DNA from: Pseudoclavibacter sp. CFCC 11306
Lineage (GTDB): Bacteria; Actinomycetota; Actinomycetes; Actinomycetales; Microbacteriaceae
Assembly (NCBI RefSeq): GCF_008831235.1
Contig: NZ_WBKF01000001.1
Span: 864,529-928,528 of the forward strand
DNA length: 64,000 bases
Reading direction: 5' to 3'
Shown here piece after piece: positions 1 to 8,274 of this stretch. How positions within the stretch are numbered: position 1 is the stretch's first letter; each line of letters begins with the position of its first letter. The notes below the pieces were generated by a model. That model had not been told where the DNA came from. It saw only the letters and a program-made list of their open reading frames with translations, and did no database searches. The translations under genes were made by a program, and so were the position numbers.

Positions 1-366
1 ACCGATGTGCCGATCACGCCGTATATGAGCGACCTGCACGAGCGGGGCGGGCTGCGCCGACAGCCGATGTTCCGCAGTCTCGACGAGCAGGGCGCGGTAC
101 TGGCCGACGGCACGCACGTCGACCTGGACGCCATCATCTGGGACACCGGGTTTCGCGCCGATCTCAGACACCTCGCGGGTCTGGGGCTGCGCGAGGAGGC
201 CGGCGGCATCCGTGTGATCGACGGCGTCGCACAGCGTGACCCAGCCCTGATTCTGGCGGGGTACGGCCCGCAGGCCAGTACCATCACGGCGGAGCGAGCG
301 GGGCGGCTCAATGCGCGATCGACGCTGGATGCGCTGGATGCGCTGGGCGGTATCCTCCGCAGCTGA
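1..366 (+). CDS. FAD/NAD(P)-dependent oxidoreductase (monooxygenase-like), 3' end
   Basis: The reading frame is open from the first base of the window, so only about 121 C-terminal codons are visible. The segment IIWDTGFRADL resembles the conserved D/A-TGF strand near the end of flavin-containing monooxygenase/CzcO-like flavoproteins, and ILAGYGPQASTI is the kind of late glycine-rich segment that closes the FAD site in that family. The catalytic N-terminal Rossmann motifs lie outside the window, so substrate and reaction cannot be read. It ends 82 nt before the TetR-type gene on the same strand. The family call is reasonable; a precise function is not possible. Confidence 0.7.
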   Translation, partial: TDVPITPYMSDLHERGGLRRQPMFRSLDEQGAVLADGTHVDLDAIIWDTGFRADLRHLAGLGLREEAGGIRVIDGVAQRDPALILAGYGPQASTITAERAGRLNARSTLDALDALGGILRS

Positions 367-413
367 GGCGGCCACGAGGCTGACCGCGCACGCGTCCGGA
401 AAGGTCAGTCCTT

Positions 414-419
414 TACAAT
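414..419 (+). promoter_or_regulatory. candidate -10 element for the TetR-type gene
   Basis: TACAAT lies 30 nt before the chosen start at 449 and about 18 nt before a GGAAGG ribosome-binding site (437-442). No convincing -35 hexamer is visible. It would let the regulator be transcribed independently of the upstream oxidoreductase. Confidence 0.35.
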
Positions 420-448
420 GGGGGCAGCTCGAATCCGGAAGGCATGAG

Positions 449-1168
449 ATGACACCTCGCACCTATCGACGGGTCGAAACGCACAGCGCCCGCCCCACCG
501 CCGCTGCCTCACACCGCAGCGTCCAAGCCGCTCGAACGCGTGCCGAGCTGCTGCACGCCGCTGCCACTGCCATCGGAGAGCGCGGCTACGAGGCAACCTC
601 TCTGGCCGACATCACGGCAGTGCTGCACAAGCCGAAGACCGCACTGCGCTATCACTTCGACACGAAGGCAGACATCGCGACCGCACTGCTCGAGACCGAG
701 TTCGAGCGGTGGGAGACGATGCACGAGCTCGTCGATGACACCAACCGCACCGGACTCGCCGGTCTCATCACGATGATGCGCACTTTTCTCGCAGACCGCG
801 GCACCGGCCCGTATCAGCGGGCCGCCATCTCACTGCTGCTCGACGCGCCGGTGCTCGATGTGACGCTGCCCACCCCGCCGTTCAGCGCGCGACAGCTCGT
901 GGCCGAGTATCTCATCGAGGCCCTCGAAGACCGGGAGATCGACAGTGCGATCGAGGTGCAGACGGCGAGCGAAGGCATCGTCGACGCCACGCTCGGTGTC
1001 GTGTTGCGCTACCGGCTCGAGCCGATGGTCGACCTCGAAGACAAGGCCGAATCGATCTGGAGCTGGTCGCTCATGGGGTTGGGCGTCAAGCGCCCGCACG
1101 CGCTGCTCGAGAAGTATCGAGCCATCGCGCTGCCGCCGCACGACATCGAGACGAAGCGTCTGCTGTGA
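449..1168 (+). CDS. TetR/AcrR-family transcriptional regulator
   Basis: A 239-residue protein with an N-terminal TetR helix-turn-helix at about residues 30-75: RTRAELLHAAATAIGERGYE, then a helix pair ending in the typical LRYHFDTKADI. The C-terminal ligand domain has the layout of gamma-butyrolactone receptor-like TetR proteins, but that resemblance is weak. I chose ATG 449 because GGAAGG sits 6 nt upstream and the HTH then starts at the usual distance; an open frame reaches further upstream without a ribosome-binding site. The gene converges on hmuO with only 9 nt between the stop codons, so it may sense heme, iron or an unrelated ligand. Its target is unknown. Confidence 0.85.
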   Translation: MTPRTYRRVETHSARPTAAASHRSVQAARTRAELLHAAATAIGERGYEATSLADITAVLHKPKTALRYHFDTKADIATALLETEFERWETMHELVDDTNRTGLAGLITMMRTFLADRGTGPYQRAAISLLLDAPVLDVTLPTPPFSARQLVAEYLIEALEDREIDSAIEVQTASEGIVDATLGVVLRYRLEPMVDLEDKAESIWSWSLMGLGVKRPHALLEKYRAIALPPHDIETKRLL

Positions 1169-1177
1169 CCGCAGCGG

Positions 1178-1837
1178 TCAGCGTGTGCGAGCGAGCTCGT
1201 CGAACAGATCTGCGTTCAGCTGGTATGCACGCTTCGACTCTGCGATGAGCTGGTCGATCTGGGCGGCGTCAAGACCGAGATGGTCGATGTGCTCGCGGTA
1301 GGCCCGTTTGTAGCCCACCAGTTTGTCGATCTGGTCGAAGCGGTAGAACGTGAGCTGGTCTTCGGTGGCGCCGTAGTGCCGCGAGATCATCGTGGCGATG
1401 ACCTGCCCGCCTGAGAGATCGCCGAGGTAGCGGGTGTAGTGCTGGGCCAGGTAGGAGACCATGTCTTCGTCTGCCGCAACGGTGCGCAGATGTTCGACGT
1501 ATCGACGAGTGGCCGCGAGCGCGGGATGCTCAGCGCGCCAGTCCTGAACGCCCAGCTCTGTGAGATCGTGCCTGGCTGCCGCGAATCTGGCCAGACGGGG
1601 ATCGTGCAGAAACTCAGGTTCCTCGGGCCTCGGCGGACGGTTCTCCAGCGCCTCGTAGACGTAGGCGATCTGAGCCAGATACCTCGTGTAGTCGGCGAGG
1701 GTGAGACGGCCTTCGATCAGGTCGGCGATGAAGGTCTTCGTCTCGGCTGCGGAATGCTCGGCGACCGTCGCCTCACGAAGTCGCGCTGAAGGAGTCGCAG
1801 CCGCCGGTCGTTCCCTGCTCGTCGCTGTCATGGTCAT
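1178..1837 (-). CDS. hmuO: heme oxygenase (biliverdin-producing)
   Basis: A 219-residue cytosolic enzyme that opens the heme ring to release iron, CO and biliverdin. The proximal heme ligand is the His of VAEHSAAE near the N-terminus, and the distal-helix signature is GDLSGGQVIA; the segments YLAQHYTRYLGDLSGG and DKLVGYKRAYRE align by eye with corynebacterial HmuO. ATG 1837 has GAGG 5 nt upstream; a second ATG at 1831 is less well placed. It is the last gene of the heme locus, 106 nt downstream of an HtaA protein, which fits the final step of heme-iron use. Expression is probably iron-controlled, though only a half iron-box is seen upstream. Confidence 0.95.
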   Translation of the reverse strand: MTMTATSRERPAAATPSARLREATVAEHSAAETKTFIADLIEGRLTLADYTRYLAQIAYVYEALENRPPRPEEPEFLHDPRLARFAAARHDLTELGVQDWRAEHPALAATRRYVEHLRTVAADEDMVSYLAQHYTRYLGDLSGGQVIATMISRHYGATEDQLTFYRFDQIDKLVGYKRAYREHIDHLGLDAAQIDQLIAESKRAYQLNADLFDELARTR

Positions 1838-1943
1838 GGCACCTCGTCTGTCTCTTTGTGTGGTGTGGCTGCTCGCACCGCGAGCGCCTGCCCGCTCTAT
1901 TGAGCAACGCTCGTGTGTGTGTTCTACCTTAGTCGCAATGTGG

Positions 1944-3695
1944 TCATCTTCCATCACTGCGTCTGAGCATCAGCAGACTGGTTCCGCCGGCGACCACGAT
2001 CACTCCCCCTGCGATGATGAGCAGTGTGGTCCACAGCGAGTCGTTGCTGCGCCGCTCTGAGGCAGCAGGCGGCTCTTCTGCTTCGACACGCCGCGACGAT
2101 GACTCAGCAGCTGTTCCGCTCTGTGTCGTGTGCACGGCGATCGTCCTGCCGGTGTCGCCGAAGAAGACGAAGTACCGCTCTCCGTCGTCGCCCTGCTGCA
2201 GCACGGACGAGTCGACGGCCAGGCGAACCTGCCCGTCGGTGACGGTGAACGCCCCCACATACTGGGCATGCGGATACGCCATGACGGTTCCCCCGGTGGC
2301 ATCCGTGTCGTCCTCTGGCCAGGCGAAGCCGATGTCGAGCCGATCGCCCCAGGCGAACGACTCCGCGAGCCCGGCGTCAGTGCCTTCGATCTGCTGCACT
2401 CGGCCGTCCTGAATCGCCGCTCTGAGGTCGTCGATCGTCTTCAGTTCCGTCGGCGTCGCCGCCTGCGGCGCGTCTGCCATCGGTGCCGCGGCGGCAGCCG
2501 AAGACTCGGTTCGCCGAGGCGTCGTCGCGGGCTGGCGCTGTGTGTCAGCGGTCTGTGCTGGTGCCTGCCGTGCGGCGGCGTTCCCGCCCTCGCTGCCTCC
2601 GGTCACGCTGTTCACCGTCACCTGCTGAGTGACTGGGGCGTTGCCATAGCGAACCGTGACCGGGGCTGCCACCTTGTTCGGGTCTGCCGCGCCGTTCGAT
2701 GAGTACCAGTACGCACCCTGACCGGTGGCCTGCTGAAAGCTCACGAAGTCCTGAGGGAACGAGCCCTGGGGATTGCCCGCCTCGTTCAGCACCGCGCCGG
2801 AGTCGTCCTTCACGCTGATGCCTTCGTAGTCTGGGAGGATGTCGAATCCCTTGGCTTCTTGATCAGTCGTGTCTGCACGGCGCAACGCCCCCTCAGCGAG
2901 CGCTGCGCGGCCTTTCGCCTTGTCGAACGTGGCCAAGGTGATCTCTCTCGGCTCGACGGGGCCCCATTGCGTCATATCCTCCATCGACGAGGAGAACCCG
3001 CTTCCGGTTGCAGTGATCTTCGCGCTGCCGTCGGCGTTGACGGTGAGTTTGGGATTCTCTGCGTACCAGAAGGTCAGCCCGTTGTAGTAGGCGACGGTCC
3101 ACGCGCCCTGCCATTGAATCGTTCCTGCGCCAGTGCGCCAGTCGACGCTGCCGGTACCGCCTGAGATGTCGATGCGGTTGTGGCTATAGTCTCCGTCGTC
3201 CTTGTGTACGCCGGAGACGAGCTTCGCACCGTTCACAGACTGACAGCGATTGGCGAACGTCGAGTCGACGCGTGTCTTGCGATCCTCCGACGGTCTGGTC
3301 ACACGCACATTGCCGACGTCGTTCTGGCGAGCCGCAGTGTAGGCGGCCTCATCGATCTGCTGACTGCCGCGTCCGGGATCGGGCACCTTTCCTGCAACGA
3401 GGAAGTTGCAGCTGCCGGGCATGAACGCACCGTTGCCGGACTCATTGTTCATCTCCCATGCGAAGCTCGCATCCTTGATCTCGACCAGATTGCTCGCGGG
3501 GGTCGCCGCCGTCACCGCAGCCTGGGCAAACGCGCCGCCGCCGACTCCGACAGCCAGCAGCGCCAGCACGGCGGCGACACGACGCCCACGACGCCCGGTG
3601 CCCATGGTTGGCCGCGCTCCCACGCCGCGTCTGTGACGTCTGAGGCCGCTCGTCTCTGACTTCTTACCCATCGACTCAATCATCTGCCTGCCCAT
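1944..3695 (-). CDS. HtaA-domain heme-binding membrane protein (single HtaA plus accessory domain)
   Basis: A 583-residue exported protein. It has a basic N-region and hydrophobic signal core (about 36-60), one HtaA-type domain (about 68-350: FAWEMNNESGNGAFMPGSCNF, WTVAYYNGLTFWYAENPKL, YEGISVKD, YWYSSNGAADP), a Gln/Pro/Ala-rich linker (365-415), a beta-rich domain (about 417-525) and one C-terminal membrane helix (553-577) followed by LRRSDGR. HtaA domains bind hemin through Tyr/His in corynebacteria; two conserved Cys (GSCNF, NRCQ) may form a disulfide. No sortase motif, so it is held in the membrane. Its HtaA domain is closely similar to that of the 1075-residue protein upstream, suggesting heme hand-over between them. 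The start at 3695 is uncertain; in-frame ATGs follow at 3683 and 3671. Confidence 0.88.
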   Translation of the reverse strand: MGRQMIESMGKKSETSGLRRHRRGVGARPTMGTGRRGRRVAAVLALLAVGVGGGAFAQAAVTAATPASNLVEIKDASFAWEMNNESGNGAFMPGSCNFLVAGKVPDPGRGSQQIDEAAYTAARQNDVGNVRVTRPSEDRKTRVDSTFANRCQSVNGAKLVSGVHKDDGDYSHNRIDISGGTGSVDWRTGAGTIQWQGAWTVAYYNGLTFWYAENPKLTVNADGSAKITATGSGFSSSMEDMTQWGPVEPREITLATFDKAKGRAALAEGALRRADTTDQEAKGFDILPDYEGISVKDDSGAVLNEAGNPQGSFPQDFVSFQQATGQGAYWYSSNGAADPNKVAAPVTVRYGNAPVTQQVTVNSVTGGSEGGNAAARQAPAQTADTQRQPATTPRRTESSAAAAAPMADAPQAATPTELKTIDDLRAAIQDGRVQQIEGTDAGLAESFAWGDRLDIGFAWPEDDTDATGGTVMAYPHAQYVGAFTVTDGQVRLAVDSSVLQQGDDGERYFVFFGDTGRTIAVHTTQSGTAAESSSRRVEAEEPPAASERRSNDSLWTTLLIIAGGVIVVAGGTSLLMLRRSDGR

Positions 3696-3750
3696 CAGCC
3701 GTTCTGTTCCTTCGAAAGCGCGACCAGTGCCGCCGCCCCGGTCACCAGGA

Positions 3751-3785
3751 GCGGGGTGCGATCCGCAGCGCAGATCGCACCCCGC
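3751..3785 (-). terminator. hairpin between the two HtaA genes
   Basis: GCGGGGTGCGATC (3751-3763) pairs perfectly with GATCGCACCCCGC (3773-3785) across a 9-nt loop, 41 nt after the stop of the large HtaA gene. No U-tract follows. It may terminate or attenuate transcription so that the distal HtaA protein and hmuO are made at a lower level, or act as an mRNA-end stabiliser. Confidence 0.6.
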
Positions 3786-3825
3786 CTCGTTCATCTGTCC
3801 GGTCTCAGATCAGAGACCGCTGCGA

Positions 3826-6800
3826 TCAGCGCTGAGACGCCTGATCGTCACGACGGCGAGCCCGTGTCAGCAGCAGGCCGCCTGCCAGCAGCGCGGCCGC
3901 CAGTGCGATCCCGGCGATTCCCTGACCGGTTCGTGCCAGCTGCTGCTCCGAGGTCTGGGCGTTCGTCTGGGCACCGGTCTGCTGACCGTTCTCGGCTGAC
4001 TCCTTGCCGCTCGTCCCGTCGGCTGCCGGCTGCGTCGGGGCTGCCGGCTCTGACGGTGCCGGGGTCTCGTCGCTCTTCTTGGCCTCGACTGTCAGTGTGA
4101 CCGGATCGGACGACACCGTGCCGCTGTCGTTCGTCGCGACGAGGCGATAGCTCTCGCCGTTCTGGCTGAGAGTCACCGATTTGAGCGTCAGGCTCGATTC
4201 GGTGGCTCCCTCGACATCGGTCCAGGTCTGGCCGTCAGTCGAACGCTGCCACTGCAGCTTCGGTGCCGGGGCCCCGGTGAGCTCGGCGCTGAAGGTGGCA
4301 TCCTGCCCCTCGACGACCTTCTGGTCGGTCGGCTGCGTCTTCACCGAGGGCTTCTCGGGGTAGAGCGCATCGAACTGCGCCGTCGTGATGCTGACCGGAG
4401 TCTCGGCCAGAATCAGAGGCTGGTTCGGTGCCTGCGGCAGACCGTGAGCGTTCCAGACGATGACCTTGTACGACTGGTCACGCGACAGTCTGGGCTTGTC
4501 CTGGTCATCCTTCGTCGTCACCTGCAGTGTCGTCGAGAACGTGCCGTCGGCCAGAGCGCCGGGGCCGTACTTGGTCACGTACTGCACGCCGAGGGTGCCG
4601 TCAGTCGCGGTGATCGCGCTCAGGTCGACGTCTGCAGGAACCAGCGCAGCGTAGACGCCTGCCGAGTCTTTCCACGCCTGGCTGCCGTCACTCCAGTACT
4701 GAGGAAGATCGGTCGGGACGAAACCGGTGCCGTCCACCTTGACCTCCAGCATGTTCTGCGCCGGCGTGGTCGAGACGCTGCCGGTCACGCTGGCGGCGAG
4801 CTTCGGGGTCGCGATGACGGGGTCAGAGGCGGCGGATGCTGCCGACGCACCGATGGCGTTGTTCGCCGTGACCGTTGCGGTGTAGGCCACTCCGGGAGCG
4901 ACGAGGCCGTCGAACACACTGCTCGTGGCGTCAGCGGCTGCGGTGACCGTCTTCGGACTGCCGCCGTCGGACGGCGTTAGCGTGACCGCATAGCCGGTGA
5001 CGGCCGAGTTGTTCTCAGCGGGCTTCTGCCAGGTGACCTCGATGACCGAGGTCTTCGACTTCGTCGCAGCTGGCTTGGCGACAGCAGCGGGCACGTCGTT
5101 GACGAGGAGCTTCGCCGGGTCAGTGGCCACGCCATCAGCGCTGGCGAGATTCGTGAAGACCGCCCGGTACTCTGTGTCGTTCTGCGAGATGGTCGCCGCG
5201 TCGATCTTCAGATGAGTGGTGACCGACGGACGCTGCGACGTCGTGGCGACCGAAGTCTCCGGAACGTCGGTCCAGTCGGCGTCGCCCGTCTTGCTCTGCC
5301 ACTTCGCCGCCGGCAGGGGGAGCCCGGTAGCCGTCGCCGCGAAGGTCACTGCCTGCCCGGCTCGCGTGGACACGGCCTCTGGCTGTCCGGTGATCTGCAC
5401 GGGCTCGGGGAGGACTTGGTCCCACTGGTCGTCGGTCATCGAGATGTCCTGGCGAGCGATCACGGCGTTGCCGGTGGGCATGCCATGTGCACGCCAGACC
5501 ACGACCTGGTAGGTATGCGTCCGATCCAGTTTGTCTGCGGGAGCTTTCAGCTTGGCTGTGAACGCCCCGTCGACAATGTCTTTCTGCGCGACCCATTTCG
5601 CCTCGCCGATGAACCCATTGTTCTGATCGATCGCCGCCAGGTCAGTGGCCGAGTCGATGACGGCGGCATAGACGCCGTTGTTCAGGAAGGAACCGACTGA
5701 CGAGTCAGGCAGATTCGTGTAGTTCGTGCCTGCGACGGTGATTCCGAGCCCAGTCGTATCGGTTGAGTCGACCGTGACTGTGGTGACCGGCGTGGCCGCC
5801 TGCCGCACCGTGAGCGTTGCCGCGGTGCTCGTCGCTGTTCCGATCGCGTTGGACACGATGGCACGGTACTGCGTTCCAGTGGCTGAGAGCTTGGCGGCGT
5901 TGACCGTCAGCGTTGTGGCCGTGGCTCCGGGGACGTCGGTCCAGTCCGCGTTGACTGCCTTGGACTGCCACTGCACGGTCGGCTGCGGAGTGCCCGCTGC
6001 TGCAATGGTGAACGTCGCATCGCCGCCCTCGGTCACGGTCGCGTCAGCGGGCTGTGCGGTGAACGTCGGAGCGACGCCTTTGGACTGCGCGGTGTAGCCG
6101 ATGCTCACTGGCGTCGCGGGTTTGTTCGGGTCAGCGCTGCCTCCTGACGAATACCAGTAGGAGCTCTGCCCCGTAAGCTTCTGGAAGTCGACGAAACTCT
6201 GCGGGAACGATCCCTGGGGATTGCCGGTGGGGTTGAGCACCTGCCCTTCGGCATCTTTGACCTGCACGCCTTCGTACTGTGGCGTGATCGGCTTGCCGTC
6301 ATTCGTCGTCACACCCGTGTCGGTGACTTTCACCGCGCCTGCGGGAAAGTCGGCGAGGGTGATCTGCTGGGCGGGAATGCCCGTCCACTGGCTCATGTCC
6401 TCCATCGACGACCCGAACCCGCTGGCCGTGGCGGTGATCTTCGCGCTGCCGTCGCTGCTGACGGTCAGGTGTGGGTCGCTTGCGTACCAGAATGTGAGGC
6501 CGCTGTAGTAGACGACCGTCCACGACCCCTTCCAGCTGATGTCTGCGGTGTTCTTGGCCGAGTCGATCTCGCCGGTGCCTTTGCCGATCTGCACCTCGTT
6601 CAGGCTGAAGTCGTTCACGTCCTTGTGCGCGCCAGGCTTGACCTTCGCTCCTTTGACCGAAAGGCAGCTGTTCTCCCACGTCGCCGCAGTCAGGTTTCCC
6701 TGCAGATCAGGCTTCAGCACGCTGGCGTTTCCGGCGTCGGTCGCGGCGTCATAGCCGGCCTTGGTGAGCTGGGTGTTCCCCTTCCCCGGGTCTGGGATCT

Positions 6801-7053
6801 TGCCCTTGACCAGATAGTTGCAGCTGCCGGGCATGAACCCGCCGTTGCCCGACTCGTGGTTCATCCCCCATGCGAACGTCGCATCGGACACGGTCTTGGA
6901 GTCATCCGCCGCCGAGGCGAACGTGGTGCCGGCGATGGTGCCGACGACGGCGAGAACGGCCGCAAGGCCGACTGCCAACGCGCCACGCACACGGCGTGGT
7001 CGTCCTGTTCTGTACATGTGTGCTCTCTTTTCTCTGTGGGTGCTCGGGGTCAT
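3826..7053 (-). CDS. large cell-wall-anchored HtaA heme receptor with Ig-like and FnIII modules
   Basis: A 1075-residue surface protein. Order by residue: signal peptide to about 49 (cleavage near ASAAD), HtaA domain 55-322 (FAWGMNHESGNGGF, GLTFWYASDPHL, YWYSSGGSADP), Ig-like 329-416, unnamed domain A1 421-548, Ig-like 551-651, FnIII-like 655-750, domain A2 753-897, Ig-like 901-990, Thr/Gln/Pro-rich stalk 991-1036, then LARTG (1039-1043), a hydrophobic helix and RARRR. LAXTG with such a tail is a class E-type sortase signal, so it is probably linked to peptidoglycan with the HtaA head displayed outside. It starts 6 nt after the preceding gene with AAGGAGG upstream; ATG 7017 is an alternative start. 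Expected role: capture of heme or hemoproteins and transfer to HmuT. Confidence 0.88.
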   Translation of the reverse strand: MTPSTHREKRAHMYRTGRPRRVRGALAVGLAAVLAVVGTIAGTTFASAADDSKTVSDATFAWGMNHESGNGGFMPGSCNYLVKGKIPDPGKGNTQLTKAGYDAATDAGNASVLKPDLQGNLTAATWENSCLSVKGAKVKPGAHKDVNDFSLNEVQIGKGTGEIDSAKNTADISWKGSWTVVYYSGLTFWYASDPHLTVSSDGSAKITATASGFGSSMEDMSQWTGIPAQQITLADFPAGAVKVTDTGVTTNDGKPITPQYEGVQVKDAEGQVLNPTGNPQGSFPQSFVDFQKLTGQSSYWYSSGGSADPNKPATPVSIGYTAQSKGVAPTFTAQPADATVTEGGDATFTIAAAGTPQPTVQWQSKAVNADWTDVPGATATTLTVNAAKLSATGTQYRAIVSNAIGTATSTAATLTVRQAATPVTTVTVDSTDTTGLGITVAGTNYTNLPDSSVGSFLNNGVYAAVIDSATDLAAIDQNNGFIGEAKWVAQKDIVDGAFTAKLKAPADKLDRTHTYQVVVWRAHGMPTGNAVIARQDISMTDDQWDQVLPEPVQITGQPEAVSTRAGQAVTFAATATGLPLPAAKWQSKTGDADWTDVPETSVATTSQRPSVTTHLKIDAATISQNDTEYRAVFTNLASADGVATDPAKLLVNDVPAAVAKPAATKSKTSVIEVTWQKPAENNSAVTGYAVTLTPSDGGSPKTVTAAADATSSVFDGLVAPGVAYTATVTANNAIGASAASAASDPVIATPKLAASVTGSVSTTPAQNMLEVKVDGTGFVPTDLPQYWSDGSQAWKDSAGVYAALVPADVDLSAITATDGTLGVQYVTKYGPGALADGTFSTTLQVTTKDDQDKPRLSRDQSYKVIVWNAHGLPQAPNQPLILAETPVSITTAQFDALYPEKPSVKTQPTDQKVVEGQDATFSAELTGAPAPKLQWQRSTDGQTWTDVEGATESSLTLKSVTLSQNGESYRLVATNDSGTVSSDPVTLTVEAKKSDETPAPSEPAAPTQPAADGTSGKESAENGQQTGAQTNAQTSEQQLARTGQGIAGIALAAALLAGGLLLTRARRRDDQASQR

Positions 7054-7059
7054 GGCTGT

Positions 7060-8274
7060 TCAGGCCTCCTTCGACTGCAGGTTTCGCCGTCTGCGCAGAA
7101 TCACGAAGATCAAGACGATGATCGCCAGCACTGCGACGGCACCGACGGCGACCGCCGCGGCGACCAGCGCCCCGTTCGAACCGCTCTGGTCGGCGGACGT
7201 CTCGGTTTTGGCCGTCTGGCCCGATGTGTCGAAGGTCGTCCATCCGGTCACATCACCCTGTGCGTTGACGGCGACAAGATGGTGCTCTCCGTCAGTGATG
7301 TCGTCGGGCAGCCGCACGTCGAACTCTCCGACGGAGTTCGGCTTGGACCATCCCGTGAACTGGGGGTCGGACATCACGAAGAATCCCGTCCACGATGCAG
7401 GGTCGGCCGCAGCATCGGTGACTTTCAGCTGTGTCTCTCCGACGGTGACCTGAAGACTGCCCCGTTTGTCATCGGTCAGAGCCGCGGGGTCCGGGCTTCC
7501 AGGCACGGTTGCCGGCCGAGCATCGGCCGCGTCAGGTGCTGCCACACCGGCTGCGCCGCCCGAGGCCTGCTGCTCGAGCGCCTTGCCCTGCGCCGAGGTC
7601 TGGCCGGTCGTCCCAGCCTGCGCGTCGACCTTCGTTCCCGAATCGGAGATATGCCGGAAGTTGATGGGAGTGAACGACTCGTTCGACGGCTCTTTGACCC
7701 CGTGAGCGCCGACGGTCATGATGCCGCACTGCGTCTCCAGACAGTTCACACTGCCTTTGTTGCCGTCACGATCGCTGTACTCGAACGTGGGGCCAGGAAC
7801 CATGAGCTTCGCATGCCACGTGCCATCGGCATTCAGCAGGCCACCGTTGGCCGCGTACTGCGTCTCGCTGCCGGGAAAGCTCACGAAGAGCATATAGCCG
7901 GTCGGGTTGGACTCGTCGTCATAGACGTACTTGCGGTCGAGGCCGTCGACTCCGCCGCTGCTGGGCTTCCAATTCTGCCCGGCCCAGCCGAAGAGCACGT
8001 AGATTCCGCCGAATCCGTTCTTCTTCGACACGAAGCCGCTGCCCGACACGTCGAGCGTCGTCAGATACTGGTTGTCTGCGACGTTGACCAGATCGGGTCG
8101 CCCCTCGACCGTGGCGACGACGGTCGGACCGGCTGCCTGGGCGGACTCTGCCGTCGACTGTGCCGCTGCGGTGCCCGCTGCGATCAGACCGACGACGGCA
8201 AGAGCGAGACCCCGCAGGATGCGGCCGGCATGACGCTGTCGATGTCGTGTCGCTGGACGCGCTGAGTTCTTCAC
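7060..8274 (-). CDS. membrane-anchored HtaA-partner protein with neocarzinostatin-like domain
   Basis: A 404-residue exported protein. It has a signal peptide (1-38), a beta-rich domain 50-206, an Ala/Gln/Pro linker, a second domain 272-350 (LQVTVGETQLKV, WTGFFVMSDPQFTGW, GEHHLVAVNAQGDVTGW), a membrane helix 369-392 and an RRRR stop-transfer. Within domain 1, GSVNCLETQCGIMTVGAHG resembles the disulfide-bearing hairpin of neocarzinostatin-type Ig folds; this is my visual match, not a search result. The GTG start overlaps the hmuV stop (GTGA) with AGAGGA 6 nt upstream, so it is translationally coupled to the heme importer. By position it corresponds to HtaC-like accessory genes near hmuTUV in corynebacteria, but sequence equivalence is not established. 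Heme binding is inferred from context only. Confidence 0.75.
   Translation of the reverse strand: MKNSARPATRHRQRHAGRILRGLALAVVGLIAAGTAAAQSTAESAQAAGPTVVATVEGRPDLVNVADNQYLTTLDVSGSGFVSKKNGFGGIYVLFGWAGQNWKPSSGGVDGLDRKYVYDDESNPTGYMLFVSFPGSETQYAANGGLLNADGTWHAKLMVPGPTFEYSDRDGNKGSVNCLETQCGIMTVGAHGVKEPSNESFTPINFRHISDSGTKVDAQAGTTGQTSAQGKALEQQASGGAAGVAAPDAADARPATVPGSPDPAALTDDKRGSLQVTVGETQLKVTDAAADPASWTGFFVMSDPQFTGWSKPNSVGEFDVRLPDDITDGEHHLVAVNAQGDVTGWTTFDTSGQTAKTETSADQSGSNGALVAAAVAVGAVAVLAIIVLIFVILRRRRNLQSKEA

Noticed and set aside
1881-1913. CGAGCG ... CGCTCG inverted repeat after the htaA-type gene
   Set aside because: Six-base arms with a 21-nt loop and no U-tract; too weak to call a terminator.
1920-1940. 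Possible iron box before hmuO (ACTAAGGTAGAAC on the minus strand)
   Set aside because: Only the left half resembles the DtxR consensus (7 of 9 positions); the right half is a CA repeat, so it was not listed as a site.
6469-8265. A 598-codon open frame on the plus strand opposite the HtaA genes
   Set aside because: It is antisense to genes with clear signal peptides and domains; its own translation is Arg/Gly-rich without any motif or ribosome-binding site, as expected for a shadow frame in GC-rich DNA.
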